Source: Sphingomonas_R arantia (GTDB taxonomy: Bacteria > Pseudomonadota > Alphaproteobacteria > Sphingomonadales > Sphingomonadaceae). Taken from it: DNA of 64,000 nt. The DNA lies in the NCBI RefSeq assembly GCF_042682045.1, contig NZ_JBHUGS010000002.1, positions 744,001-808,000 of the forward strand, read 5' to 3'. Positions 18,704 to 28,374 of the stretch are shown here, in pieces (positions within the stretch are counted from its first letter, which is position 1; every line of letters begins with the position of its first letter). The notes under the pieces were generated by a model. The model was not told where the DNA came from. It did no database searches and saw nothing but the letters and a program-made list of their open reading frames with translations. The translations under genes were made by a program, and so were the position numbers.

Positions 18704-20850
18704 CAGAATGCCTGCCCGATCGAGATATAGAGTGCGATCTTGCTCTCACCGCGCTTGCGCCCGATCGGCGTCGCGACGTCGAGCCGCAGCGGACCGAAAT
18801 TCGTATAATAGCGCCCGCCGATCCCCGCGCCGTAGCGCAGGCCCGAGATCGACGGGCTCGACGCCTCGCCGACACGCCCGGCATCGACGAACGGTACGAT
18901 GCCGAAATTGCCGAACCGATAGCGTCCCTCGATCGCGAACTCGGTCAGCGACCGCCCGCCGATCGGATCGTTGTTCGGATCCTTCGGCCCGAGCTGCTGA
19001 TAGCCGAAGCCGCGCACCGAACCGCCGCCGCCCGCGTAGAGCCGCCGCGACGGCGCCAGATCGTCGCGCGACACGCCGATGATCGACCCGACTCGCGCCC
19101 GCGCCGCCATCACGATGCTGCCCGCGACCGGCAAATAGGTGCTGCCCTCAACCAGGAACCGGCCATAGGTATCGACAGCGCCCTGCAACGACGCCTCCGG
19201 GCTGACCCGCGCCGTCAGGCGGAAACCCTTGGTGGGATCGAGCAGGCTGTCCGACCGGTCATAGCTGATCTGCATCGGCAACGCGCCGATCAGGTAGGTC
19301 GCACGCGTCCGTTCCGCGTCGCCCGGATCGAACCGGCTTTCGTTCGTGCCGATCACCTCGGCCCCGACCGAATAGGTCCAGCGCTTCTGCCACAGCGGCG
19401 TCGACTGGCGCGACATGCCGACCGAGACGTTCACCGTCCGCGCACTGTACGCATCGAAATCCTGCCGCGCGGCGCCGATCGATGCCTGGAACGTGCGGTC
19501 GCGCTGCCCGGCGTTCGACCGGCGGAACGTCGCGCTCGCGCCCTGCTGCTGCGTGCCTGCGACGACGTCGGTGATCAGCGCGCCTTCGTCGGGGAACAGG
19601 TTGCGGTGCGTCCAGCTGCCCGTCACCTTGATGCCCTCGCCCGTGCCATAGCCGCCGCTGCCCGACAGTGAGCGTGCCGGCCCGCGGCTCTGGTCCACGC
19701 GCAGGTCGACGATCTCGGTCCCGTCCGGCGCGGTCCGCCCGGTCTTCACCGGCTGCACCGCCACGGTCGAGAACAGGCTCGTCGCGATCAGCGCCTGGCG
19801 CAGGTCGTCGACCTCGCGGCTGTCGTAGATCTGGCCCGGCTTGAACCGCGAAAGCAGCGCGATGTGATCGGTCCCGAACACATCGTCGCCCGCCGCCTGG
19901 AACCCGCCGAAGCTCGACCGCGGCCCCGACACGATCGGCAGTGTATAGTCGCCGACCGGCGTCCGATCGTCGAGCACGATATCGCGCGCGCCAACCTCCA
20001 CGAACGGATAGCCCTGCTCCGGCAGGCGCAGCGCGACCTTGGCCTCGCCGGTCAGGATGTCCGTCGCGACGATCGGCTGCCCGGTCCGCAACGCCAGCGC
20101 CGATAGTGCCAGCGCGGTGGGCGACGGTTCCGCCCCGGTCACGGCGATCGTGCCCAGCTTGTAGCGTTCGCCCGGCGTGGCCACGATCGCGACTTTCGCC
20201 GTCCCCTGCGCGGCGGGCGCGGGATCGACGGTCGCGGTGGCGATGCCGTCATAATAGCCTTCGGATTTCAGGATCCGCTCGACCAGCGCGACGTCCTCGT
20301 CCGCGCGCGCGGTGATCTGCGCCGCGTTCGCCGCCTTGCGTCCATCCTTCAGCAACGCCGACAGCGGCTTGAACCGGTCGTACAACCCGTCCTGCTCCAG
20401 CCCGGCGACCGTCACGGCATACCGGATCGGCGGCAGTTCCGCGTCGGCGGCGGCTCCCGGAGCGGCAGGCGGAGGCACGACCGACGCCTGCGCCAACGGC
20501 ACGAGCGGCGCCGTAAGCTCGGCATCCGGGACGATCGTGGTCGCGGCCACCGTCGGAGCGACAGGTGCGACCGGAACAGGCGTCGGCGTCGGCGATACCG
20601 CTTCACCCGGCGCTTGCACGCTGTCGAGCGGTGGCAGTGCGGCATCGAACTGGCTGTCGTCGAGCAACGCGGGCGTCGCGGGCGGTGCAGCCTCACCCGG
20701 GGCGGGTGCGACCACCTGGGCCACGACCGGCGAGGTCAGTGCAAATATGCTCGCACCGATCATCACCCGGACCGAAACCGCCAAACCGCATCGCCGCAAG
20801 AAACTCACCCCCAAGAACGCCGGTCGCGGCACTGCGTGTCCGGTAACCAT
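18703..20850 (-). CDS. tamA: TamA, Omp85-family outer-membrane assembly factor
   Basis: About 715 residues if started at the ATG at 20850. An N-terminal signal region (hydrophobic, ending SPVVAQ) is followed by a roughly 110-residue Pro/Ala/Val-rich low-complexity linker that normal TamA lacks. Periplasmic POTRA domains (GYYDGIATATV, YKLGTIAVTG, GYPFVEVG) and a 16-strand barrel follow, with VRGF in the conserved lid loop and terminal YISIGQAF ending in Phe. Start is uncertain: no clear ribosome site precedes 20850, and GTG at 20808 or ATG at 20763 would also give a signal peptide. A frame open up to 20976 begins immediately after the paoC terminator and is unlikely to be used. Confidence 0.9.
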   Translation of the reverse strand: MVTGHAVPRPAFLGVSFLRRCGLAVSVRVMIGASIFALTSPVVAQVVAPAPGEAAPPATPALLDDSQFDAALPPLDSVQAPGEAVSPTPTPVPVAPVAPTVAATTIVPDAELTAPLVPLAQASVVPPPAAPGAAADAELPPIRYAVTVAGLEQDGLYDRFKPLSALLKDGRKAANAAQITARADEDVALVERILKSEGYYDGIATATVDPAPAAQGTAKVAIVATPGERYKLGTIAVTGAEPSPTALALSALALRTGQPIVATDILTGEAKVALRLPEQGYPFVEVGARDIVLDDRTPVGDYTLPIVSGPRSSFGGFQAAGDDVFGTDHIALLSRFKPGQIYDSREVDDLRQALIATSLFSTVAVQPVKTGRTAPDGTEIVDLRVDQSRGPARSLSGSGGYGTGEGIKVTGSWTHRNLFPDEGALITDVVAGTQQQGASATFRRSNAGQRDRTFQASIGAARQDFDAYSARTVNVSVGMSRQSTPLWQKRWTYSVGAEVIGTNESRFDPGDAERTRATYLIGALPMQISYDRSDSLLDPTKGFRLTARVSPEASLQGAVDTYGRFLVEGSTYLPVAGSIVMAARARVGSIIGVSRDDLAPSRRLYAGGGGSVRGFGYQQLGPKDPNNDPIGGRSLTEFAIEGRYRFGNFGIVPFVDAGRVGEASSPSISGLRYGAGIGGRYYTNFGPLRLDVATPIGRKRGESKIALYISIGQAF

Positions 20851-20978
20851 GGCGGGGGCCGCCACATGCCGCAACCCGTAAACCGGTTCGGCCGGGCGCT
20901 TTGGGGCCCGGCCGCGGCGGCTGCGCAACAGGCGCAGAGCCGAAAGCAGACGAAAGTCGAACCGGGTCCATCCCATAC

Positions 20979-21011
20979 AAAAACGCCGCGGAATCCCTCG
21001 ACCCCGCGGCG
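20979..21011 (-). terminator. Rho-independent terminator after paoC
   Basis: On the minus strand a perfect 8-bp stem (arms 21011-21004 and 20991-20984, CGCCGCGG) with a 12-base loop is followed by TTTTT. It lies 27 bases past the paoC stop and separates the molybdoenzyme operon from tamA. Confidence 0.8.
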
Positions 21012-21037
21012 CTCGCTATCCTAAATTGTTCGGACGG

Positions 21038-23299
21038 TCAGTCCAGCAGCTTGTCGATCGTAATCGGCAGCGAGCGAACCCGCTTGCCCGTGGCGTGGAA
21101 GATCGCGTTGCCGATCGCCGCCGCGGTGCCGACGATCCCGATCTCGCCGAGCCCCTTGATGCCCAGCGGAGACACCTCAGCATCCGGCTCGTCGACGAAG
21201 ATCACCTCGATATCCTGAACATCGGCATGCGCCGGAATGTGATATTCCGCGAAGTTGTGGTTCATGAACCGCCCGATCCGGTGATCGGCCAGCGTCTCCT
21301 CGTGCAATGCCATGCCGATCCCCATCACCACGCCGCCCAGGATCTGGCTGCGCGCGGTCTTGGGGTTCACGATCCGTCCGGCCGCCACCGCGCAGACGAT
21401 GCGCGTCACGCGCACCACGCCCAGTTCCTCGTCGACCTTCACCTCGGCATAGATCGCGCTGTGCGTGTTCTTTGCTTTCTTCTTCACGCCCAGCATTTCG
21501 CCAATCGACTCCAGCGGACCCGGTGCCGCCGCCTCGGTCGCCTCGATCTCCGACACGCCGGCTGCGGTCATCGCCTCGCCGTACCCGATCGACTTCGACG
21601 GATCGGCCGCCAGGATCATGCGCCCGTCCTCGAACCGCAGGTCGTCGACCGACGCGCCGCCCAGTGGATTGCCGTCCACCTTGGCGGCCGCCTTGGCCAG
21701 CTTCACCCGCACCGCATCGCACGCGATCTTCACCGCCGCACCCGTCGATGCCGCGGTCCAGCTGCCGCCCTCGATCGGCGACGGCGGCAAATCGCTGTCA
21801 CCCAGCACCGCACTCACCTGATCCGCCGGCAGCCCCAGCGCACCGGCCGCGACCTGCGTCATGACCGTATAGGTACCCGTCCCGATGTCCGACCCCGCGG
21901 TCGCGACCTCAAGATGGCCGTTCGCGGACAGCTTGGCGCGCACCGTCGTCTTCTGGAACATCGCGTCCCAGATGCCCGTCGCCATGCCCCATCCGACCAA
22001 CTCGCTGCCGTCGCGCATCGACCGCGGCGCCGCCTCGCGCTGCGACCAGCCGAACGCTTCCGCGCCCTCCTGATACGCCTCGCGCAGCGCCTTCGACGTG
22101 TACGGAATATCCATCATCTCGTCGCGGTCGCTATAGTTGGTCAGCCGCAGCGCGAGCGGATCGACGCCCGTCTCATACGCCATCTCGTCCAGCGCCATTT
22201 CGAACAGCGTCATGCCGGTCGCGGCCCCCGGGGCGCGCATGTCGCCCGGCGTATAGGTATCGACCGCGGTCAGCGCCCAATCCATCGTCGCATTGTCGCA
22301 ACGATAGGCCTGCCCGCCCCAGTTCGCGATCGGCTCCATGTAGTTCTCGAACCGCGACGTCGGCGTCACCGCCTTGGAATAGATCGACTGCAGCGCCCCA
22401 TCGTCGTTCGCGCCCAGACGAATGGTATGGCGGCATTCCGACCGGTGGGTGAACGAGAACATCTGCTGACGTGTCAGCACAACCCGCACCGACCGCTCCA
22501 GCATCTTGGCCGCCAGCGTCGCCAGATACACCTGATATTGCGGCCGCAGCCCGGACCCGAACCCGCCACCGACATAGGGGTTCAGCACGCGGACATTCTT
22601 CTTTGCGAAACCGAACACGCCGACCAGATAGGCCTGCACATTCTGCGAGCCCTGCGTCTTGTCGTACACCGTGATGCGCCCGTCGCCGTGCCACTGCACG
22701 GTCGTGGCATGCATCTCCATGGGATTGTGATGCTCGGTCGGCAGATAGTAGGAGACATCGACCTTGTTGGGCGCCTTCGCATACGCCCCGGCCTCGTCGC
22801 CGCGGTTCTTCGGCTCGACGAACGTATCGCGCGTCTTCTTCGGCTTGAACTCGGGCGACCGCTCGAAATCGGTCTCGTGCTCGTCGATCTCATATTCGAC
22901 CTGCACCAGGCTCGCGCCGTGGCGTGCGTCCTCGAACGTCCGCCCGACGACCAGCGCGATCGGCTGCCCGCTATAGAGGATCTCGGCATCGTAGAACGCG
23001 CGGAACGGCGAGCCCGGGGGCGCGACCTGATCCTGATAAGCCTTGTCGAACCAGGCGATATGCGGGCGGTTCAGGTGGCTGACCACCTCCACCACGCCCG
23101 GCGCCGCCATTGCGGCCTCGGTGTGCAGCTTCGTGATCCGCCCCTTGGCGATCGCGCCCGACACGACCACGCCGTACAGCAGGTCCGCCACCGGGTGCTC
23201 AGCGGCATAGCGCGCGCCGCCGGTGACCTTCAGCTTGCCGTCGACGCGGCTCAGCGGGGAGCCGATACCGACCGGCGCGTCATTGAGTTTCGTAGCCAT
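21038..23299 (-). CDS. paoC: Molybdopterin-binding subunit of aldehyde oxidoreductase (PaoC/YagR-like)
   Basis: Large subunit (753 residues) of a xanthine-oxidase-family molybdenum hydroxylase that oxidises aldehydes with water as oxygen donor. Molybdenum-cofactor motifs are visible: VGGGFGSGLRPQ, APGAATGMTLFEMALDE and, near residue 720, GIKGLGEIG, whose Glu is the base catalyst of the family. Clear match to the E. coli PaoC type rather than xanthine dehydrogenase. No twin-arginine signal here; in E. coli the export signal is on PaoA. Start ATG at 23299 follows GGGAGAGAAGAA. Last gene of paoA-paoB-paoC; a paoD-type cofactor insertase gene is not adjacent. Confidence 0.92.
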   Translation of the reverse strand: MATKLNDAPVGIGSPLSRVDGKLKVTGGARYAAEHPVADLLYGVVVSGAIAKGRITKLHTEAAMAAPGVVEVVSHLNRPHIAWFDKAYQDQVAPPGSPFRAFYDAEILYSGQPIALVVGRTFEDARHGASLVQVEYEIDEHETDFERSPEFKPKKTRDTFVEPKNRGDEAGAYAKAPNKVDVSYYLPTEHHNPMEMHATTVQWHGDGRITVYDKTQGSQNVQAYLVGVFGFAKKNVRVLNPYVGGGFGSGLRPQYQVYLATLAAKMLERSVRVVLTRQQMFSFTHRSECRHTIRLGANDDGALQSIYSKAVTPTSRFENYMEPIANWGGQAYRCDNATMDWALTAVDTYTPGDMRAPGAATGMTLFEMALDEMAYETGVDPLALRLTNYSDRDEMMDIPYTSKALREAYQEGAEAFGWSQREAAPRSMRDGSELVGWGMATGIWDAMFQKTTVRAKLSANGHLEVATAGSDIGTGTYTVMTQVAAGALGLPADQVSAVLGDSDLPPSPIEGGSWTAASTGAAVKIACDAVRVKLAKAAAKVDGNPLGGASVDDLRFEDGRMILAADPSKSIGYGEAMTAAGVSEIEATEAAAPGPLESIGEMLGVKKKAKNTHSAIYAEVKVDEELGVVRVTRIVCAVAAGRIVNPKTARSQILGGVVMGIGMALHEETLADHRIGRFMNHNFAEYHIPAHADVQDIEVIFVDEPDAEVSPLGIKGLGEIGIVGTAAAIGNAIFHATGKRVRSLPITIDKLLD

Positions 23300-23313
23300 T
23301 TCTTCTCTCCCGC

Positions 23314-24324
23314 TCAGGCGACGCGCTTGTCGATCTGCGATTGCGGCGTTCCGTCCGCAGCCTGTCGACACGCCCGCACGATCGCCCGTCGTGCCAGCCC
23401 GATCTTGAAATCATTCGCCCCCTGCCCCTGCGCGCCTTCCAGCAACGCATGGGCGGCGGCCAGGAACGCCGACTGCGACGGCACTTCGCCGACCAGCAGG
23501 CCTTCCGCCGTCTTCGACCGCCACGGCTTGTGCGCCACACCGCCCAGCGCGATCCGCGCCTCCGCGATCCGACCGTTCTCGATCCGCATCACCACCGCCA
23601 CCGACACCAGCGCGAAGGCATAGGACAGCCGGTCGCGCAGCTTGAGGTACGTGTAATTACCCGAGAAATCCGCGTCCGGCAGGTCGATCGAGGTGATCAG
23701 CTCGCCAGGCTTCAGCGTGTTGTCGCGCGACGGATCTTCACCTGGCAGGCGGTGATAGTCCGCGAACGGAATCGACCGATCGCCGAGCGGCCCGGTGACG
23801 TTCACCGTCGCGTTCAGCACGGCCAACCCGACGCACATATCGGACGGATGCGTGGCGATGCAGGACGGGCTCGCCCCCAGGATCGCGTTCACCCGGTTGA
23901 CGCCACCGATCGCCGAGCAACCCGTGCCCGGCTCGCGCTTGTTGCACGCCGTGGTGTTGTCGTAGAAATACAGGCACCGCGTCCGCTGGTTCAGGTTGCC
24001 GCCCGCGGTCGCGACGTTGCGCAGCTGCGGGCTGGCCCCGGCCAGGATCGAACTGGCCAGCACCGGATACTTGGCCTCGACCCGCGCATCCCATGCCGTC
24101 TCGCTGTTCGTCGCCAGCGCGCCGATCCGCAGGCCGCCGTCATGATCCTCGATCTCGTGCAGCGGCAACCGGTTGATGTCGACGATCCGCACCGGCCGCT
24201 CGACATTCTCCTTCATCAGGTCGACCAGGTTGCTGCCCCCGGCCAGGAACCGGACACCGCGCGCATTGCCGTCGCGCACCGCTTCCGCCACGTCGGACGG
24301 GCGATCGTAACCGAACCGGTTCAT
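23314..24324 (-). CDS. paoB: FAD-binding subunit of aldehyde oxidoreductase (PaoB/YagS-like)
   Basis: 336-residue FAD subunit that passes electrons from the Fe-S clusters to the acceptor. The FAD motif FLAGGSNLVDLMKENVERP lies near residue 30. A Cys-rich loop, NQRTRCLYFYDNTTACNKREPGTGC (about 118-142; given here as NQRTRC then TTACNK then GTGC), matches the extra [4Fe-4S] cluster of E. coli PaoB. The ATG overlaps the stop of paoA by four bases. Confidence 0.9.
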   Translation of the reverse strand: MNRFGYDRPSDVAEAVRDGNARGVRFLAGGSNLVDLMKENVERPVRIVDINRLPLHEIEDHDGGLRIGALATNSETAWDARVEAKYPVLASSILAGASPQLRNVATAGGNLNQRTRCLYFYDNTTACNKREPGTGCSAIGGVNRVNAILGASPSCIATHPSDMCVGLAVLNATVNVTGPLGDRSIPFADYHRLPGEDPSRDNTLKPGELITSIDLPDADFSGNYTYLKLRDRLSYAFALVSVAVVMRIENGRIAEARIALGGVAHKPWRSKTAEGLLVGEVPSQSAFLAAAHALLEGAQGQGANDFKIGLARRAIVRACRQAADGTPQSQIDKRVA

Positions 24325-24836
24325 CGTGCGTCCTCCCGGTCCTGCACCGATTCGATCGCGTCGGCGATGTTGGTGTAGGCGCCGCAACGGCACAGATTGC
24401 CGCTCATATTCTCGCGGATCGCATCGCGCCCGTCCGCCTTGCCCTCACGCAACATGCCGATCGCCGAACAGATCTGCCCCGGCGTGCAGTAACCGCATTG
24501 GAACGCGTCATGATCGATGAACGCCTGCTGCATCGGGTGCAGCGTGTCGCCCGACGACAGCCCCTCGATCGTCTGGATCTCCGACCCGTCGCGCACCACC
24601 GCCAGCGTCAGGCAGCTGTTCACGCGCTTCCCGTCGACCAGCACGGTACACGCCCCGCACTGCCCGTGATCACAGCCCTTCTTGGTGCCGGTCAGGTCCA
24701 GCCGCTCGCGCAGCAGGTCGAGCAGCGTGACCCAAGGGGCGATCGAGAAATGCTCCGCCTTGCCGTTCACGGTCAGGTCGATGTCGATCAACCGTTCGGC
24801 GGTCTGGGCGGACGGTTCGGCGAGTTTGGTGGGCAA
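24321..24836 (-). CDS. paoA: [2Fe-2S] subunit of aldehyde oxidoreductase (PaoA/YagT-like)
   Basis: 171-residue iron-sulfur subunit. The plant-type cluster is bound by C55, C60, C63 and C75 (KKGCDHGQCGAC then NSC) and the second cluster by C114, C117, C149 and C151 (QCGYC, NLCRCGAY). The start is TTG at 24836: GGAGG lies five bases upstream, and this is the only well-placed site. The frame remains open to 25082, but that part overlaps the start of the divergent kdpD. With this start the protein lacks the twin-arginine signal of E. coli PaoA, implying a cytoplasmic enzyme. Confidence 0.88.
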   Translation of the reverse strand: MPTKLAEPSAQTAERLIDIDLTVNGKAEHFSIAPWVTLLDLLRERLDLTGTKKGCDHGQCGACTVLVDGKRVNSCLTLAVVRDGSEIQTIEGLSSGDTLHPMQQAFIDHDAFQCGYCTPGQICSAIGMLREGKADGRDAIRENMSGNLCRCGAYTNIADAIESVQDREDAR

Positions 24837-24987
24837 TGCGGCCTCCGGCGTCGGGATATGGGCTTCAGACCGACAGCGGCCGGAGCCGGTTTTCGTTCCG
24901 CTCCACGCGGGTTTAGCCGACAATTGGCGACGCCCCCGGGACCCGCCTTCCCCCAAAGCATCGACAGCGCGACCCGACAGCGGGTAA

Positions 24988-27636
24988 GTGGCGCGCGTGA
25001 CCGAACTGCCCCCGCCCCGCCCCGCGCCGCCACCCCGCGGCCGGCTCAAGGTCTTCCTCGGTGCCGCCGCCGGTGTCGGCAAGACCTACGAGATGCTGTC
25101 CGAAGGCATCACGCGGCGCCGTGACGGCGTCGATGTCGTGATCGGCATCGTCGAAACGCACGGCCGCCCCGAAACCGACCGGCTCGCGCGCATGCTGCCC
25201 GACGTCCCGCTCCGCCCCGGCCCCGGCCCGTGTTGCGCCATGGACGTCGATGCGCTGATCGCGCGCCGCCCTGCGCTGGTGCTGGTCGATGCCATCGCGT
25301 CCGCGAACCCGGCCGATGCGCGTCATGCGCGCCGCTACCAGGACGTCGAGGAACTGCTCGCCGCCGGCATCAACGTGCTTGCCACGCTCAACATCGAACA
25401 TCTCGAAAGCCTGAACGACGTCGTCGCCTCGGTCACCCATATGCGTGTGACCGACACGATCCCGGACTCGGTGCTGGAATCGGCCGAGATCGAGGTCGTC
25501 GACATCCCGCCCGACGACCTGATCGAACGGCTCCGCGCCGGCAAGGTCCAGGTGCCGCACGAAGCCACCCGCGCCCCCGTCCACGCCTTCTCCAAATCGA
25601 CGCTGTCGGCACTCCGCGAACTCGCGCTGCGCCGCGCCGCGCAGACCGTCGATACGCAGATGCTGGAACATGTCCGCGAACAGGCGCTCGACGGCAACTG
25701 GGCGGCCGGCGAACGGATCGTCGTGGCGATCAGCGAACAGCCCGGCTGCGACGGCCTCGTCCGCGCGACGAAGCGGCTGGCCGACGCGCTCCACGCCGGC
25801 TGGACCGCGGTGCATATCGAAACGCCGCGTACCCGCACCTTCGGCGATGTCGAACGCGCGCGGATCGCGGCGGTGCTCAACCTCGCCACCCGGCTGGGCG
25901 GCGCGGTCGCCTCCGTGCCGGCCGAGGCGGTGCTCCCCGGCCTCCAGGCGTTCGCCGCCGACACGCACGCGACGCAGCTCGTCGTCGGCAAGTCCGCCCG
26001 CTCGCGCTGGTTCGAACTGCGCCACGGGTCGGTGGTCGACCGGCTCGTCCGCAACACGCCCGGCGTCGCGGTCCACGTCCTGCCGATGGAGGCGGGCGCC
26101 GATGCCAAGGCCCCCGCCGGCCGGTCGCGTGCCATGCCCGATCGCGGCCGCCACGGGCTGCTCTGGGCCACCATCATGGTCGTCGCGGTCACTGCGCTCG
26201 CGAAGGGGCTCTACGCCTTCCTCGGCATCGGCAACACGGCGCTCCTGTATCTGCTGCCCGTCATGGTCGCGGCCAGCACACACGGCCGGCGCGCAGGGAT
26301 CTATGCCGGCATCCTGTCGTCGATCGCCTACAACTTCTTCTTCCTGCCGCCGACGCTCACGCTGACGATCAGCAACCCGGAAAACGTCGTCACCATCATC
26401 GTGCTGCTGTCGGTCGCGTTCGCCACCAGCCAGCTTGCCGCCCGCGTCCGGGCCCAGGCCGATCTCGCCGCCACCAGCGCGCACCAGAATGCGGCGCTCG
26501 CCGGCTTCCTCCACCGCCTGAACGCCAGCGACAGCGACGCGGCGGTGATGCAGGCGATCTGCACCGAACTCGGCCGGCTATTCGACGTCCGCGTCGCACT
26601 GCTCATGCCCTCGGCGGAGGGCCTGACCCTGCGCGCCGCCGTCCCGCCCGCCGAACCGCTCGATTATATCGCCGCCACCGCCGCGCAATGGGCGGTCGAC
26701 AACGGCACGCCCGCCGGTCGCGGATCGGACACGCTGACCGCCTCGGACTGGCTGTTCTACCCGCTGAAGGGCGCGCGCGGCGTGCTCGGCGCAGTCGGCG
26801 TCGCGCGCGACGATGGCCGCACACCGATCCGCTCGGATCGTATCGGCCTGCTCACCGGCCTGCTGAGCCAGGCGACACTTGTGCTCGAACGCATGCTGCT
26901 CGAATCCGAGACCCGCGACGTCGTCCAGCTGAAGGAACGCGACCGCCTCCGCGCCGCTTTGCTCTCCTCGGTCAGCCACGACCTGCGCACGCCGCTCACC
27001 GCGATCCTCGCCGCCGCCTCCGAACTGCGCGCCGATCCCGCGACGCCCGCCGCACTCGACACGATCGATGACGAGGCACGCCGCCTCAACCGGTTCGTCG
27101 CCAACCTGCTCGACATGGCGCGGGTCGAGGCCGGCGCGCTGGCCGCCGCCGCCGAACCGACCGACCTGACCGACGCAATCGGTTCCGCGGTCCACGACAC
27201 GCGCCGCACGCTCGTCGGCCGCGCGGTCGAACTCGCGGTCCCGGCCGACCTGCCGATGGTCCGGCTCGATCCGCAGCTGTTCCACCATGTCCTGATCAAC
27301 CTGCTCGACAATGCCGGCCGCTACGGCGATCCCGACACGCCGATCACGATCCGCGCGGAACGACTGCCCGATGCGCTGACCCTCTCGATCCTCGACCAGG
27401 GCCCCGGCCTGCCGCCCGGCCGCGAGGCCGAGGCGTTCGAAACCTTTGCCCGCCTCCAGGGCTCCGACCGCGCGCAGGGCGGCACCGGCCTCGGCCTTGC
27501 CATCGTCAAGGGTTTCGCCGAAGCCATGGGCATGACCGTCGCCGCCACCGCCCGCACCGACCGTAACGGCGCCTGCTTCACGCTGACCATGCCGGACACC
27601 TTGCTGGTCCGCGCGTCCAGCGGCGACGAGACATGA
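24988..27636 (+). CDS. kdpD: KdpD, K+-responsive sensor histidine kinase
   Basis: 882 residues, full length. An N-terminal KdpD domain with Walker A GAAAGVGKT (about 25-33) is followed by a Usp-like domain (about 240-365), four closely spaced transmembrane helices (about 388-485), a GAF-like domain and a kinase core with H-box SSVSHDLRTPLTAI, N-box LINLLDNAGRYG and GGTGLGLAIVKGF. Senses K+ limitation and turgor, and phosphorylates KdpE. GTG start at 24988; another GTG three codons on is possible. No kdpFABC transporter genes lie beside it, unlike the usual kdpFABCDE order; instead paoABC is divergent, 151 bases away. Confidence 0.92.
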   Translation: MARVTELPPPRPAPPPRGRLKVFLGAAAGVGKTYEMLSEGITRRRDGVDVVIGIVETHGRPETDRLARMLPDVPLRPGPGPCCAMDVDALIARRPALVLVDAIASANPADARHARRYQDVEELLAAGINVLATLNIEHLESLNDVVASVTHMRVTDTIPDSVLESAEIEVVDIPPDDLIERLRAGKVQVPHEATRAPVHAFSKSTLSALRELALRRAAQTVDTQMLEHVREQALDGNWAAGERIVVAISEQPGCDGLVRATKRLADALHAGWTAVHIETPRTRTFGDVERARIAAVLNLATRLGGAVASVPAEAVLPGLQAFAADTHATQLVVGKSARSRWFELRHGSVVDRLVRNTPGVAVHVLPMEAGADAKAPAGRSRAMPDRGRHGLLWATIMVVAVTALAKGLYAFLGIGNTALLYLLPVMVAASTHGRRAGIYAGILSSIAYNFFFLPPTLTLTISNPENVVTIIVLLSVAFATSQLAARVRAQADLAATSAHQNAALAGFLHRLNASDSDAAVMQAICTELGRLFDVRVALLMPSAEGLTLRAAVPPAEPLDYIAATAAQWAVDNGTPAGRGSDTLTASDWLFYPLKGARGVLGAVGVARDDGRTPIRSDRIGLLTGLLSQATLVLERMLLESETRDVVQLKERDRLRAALLSSVSHDLRTPLTAILAAASELRADPATPAALDTIDDEARRLNRFVANLLDMARVEAGALAAAAEPTDLTDAIGSAVHDTRRTLVGRAVELAVPADLPMVRLDPQLFHHVLINLLDNAGRYGDPDTPITIRAERLPDALTLSILDQGPGLPPGREAEAFETFARLQGSDRAQGGTGLGLAIVKGFAEAMGMTVAATARTDRNGACFTLTMPDTLLVRASSGDET

Positions 27637-28325
27637 CCACCGCGAACCGCATCCTGGTCGTCGACGACGAACCCGCCATCCGCCGGCTCCTGCGCACCGC
27701 ACTCGAACGCGTCGGCCACGCCGTATCGGAGGCGGGCAACGCCGCGGACGCACTCGCCGTGCTGGCCACCGACCGTCCACAGGTCGTGCTGCTCGATCTC
27801 GGTCTGCCCGACCGCGACGGGCTCGAACTCGTACCGCTCATGCGCGCCCGCTCGGACGCCACCATTCTCGTCGTCTCGGCGCGCGACGCGACCGATCTCA
27901 AGGTCGCCGCACTCGATCTCGGCGCCGCCGACTATATCACCAAGCCGTTCGACACCGACGAGCTGCTCGCCCGCGTCCGCGCGGCACTCCGCCACCGGCT
28001 CGTGTCCGGCGGGGGCCGCACCAGCGTGCGCGCCGGGCCGATCCTGATCGACCTGCTCGACCGCCGCGTCCTGCGCGGCGATGTGGCCGTCCACCTGACG
28101 CCCAAGGAATATGAAGTGCTGACCGAACTGGCGCGCTACCCCGGTCGGGTCGTTACGCACGCGCATCTGCTCCGCACGGTCTGGCCGCACGAGACGGACG
28201 GACAGGTCGGCTATCTCCGAGTCGTGGTGCGCAACCTGCGCGGCAAGCTGGAGGCGGACCCGTCCGCGCCCACGCTGATCGTCAACGAACTGGGCGTCGG
28301 CTACCGCCTGATGGGCAGCGACTGA
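27633..28325 (+). CDS. kdpE: KdpE, response regulator
   Basis: 230-residue OmpR/KdpE-family regulator. Receiver with VVDDEP, phospho-acceptor D55 in VVLLDLGLPDRDG and lysine in ITKPF; winged helix with LTPKEYEVLTELARYPGRVV and the terminal NELGVGYRLM typical of KdpE. The ATG overlaps the kdpD stop by four bases. Its usual target, a kdpF promoter, is not in this window. Confidence 0.92.
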   Translation: MTTANRILVVDDEPAIRRLLRTALERVGHAVSEAGNAADALAVLATDRPQVVLLDLGLPDRDGLELVPLMRARSDATILVVSARDATDLKVAALDLGAADYITKPFDTDELLARVRAALRHRLVSGGGRTSVRAGPILIDLLDRRVLRGDVAVHLTPKEYEVLTELARYPGRVVTHAHLLRTVWPHETDGQVGYLRVVVRNLRGKLEADPSAPTLIVNELGVGYRLMGSD

Positions 28326-28332
28326 CATAGAA

Positions 28333-28363
28333 ATCCCCGCCGCGGACGAACCGCGGCGGGGAT
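28333..28363. terminator. Hairpin terminator between convergent kdpE and ferritin-like gene
   Basis: Perfect 13-bp stem (28333-28345 with 28351-28363) and five-base loop. It sits seven bases past the kdpE stop and 11 past the stop of the opposing gene, so it can serve both strands. The T tract is short: TTTC on the minus side and weaker on the plus side. Confidence 0.65.
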
Positions 28364-28374
28364 ATGTTCGCCGC

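Noticed and set aside
24837..24987. Possible kdpF/kdpA remnants next to kdpD
   Set aside because: No transmembrane or KdpA-like reading in any frame; the stretch is the control region of divergent paoA and kdpD.
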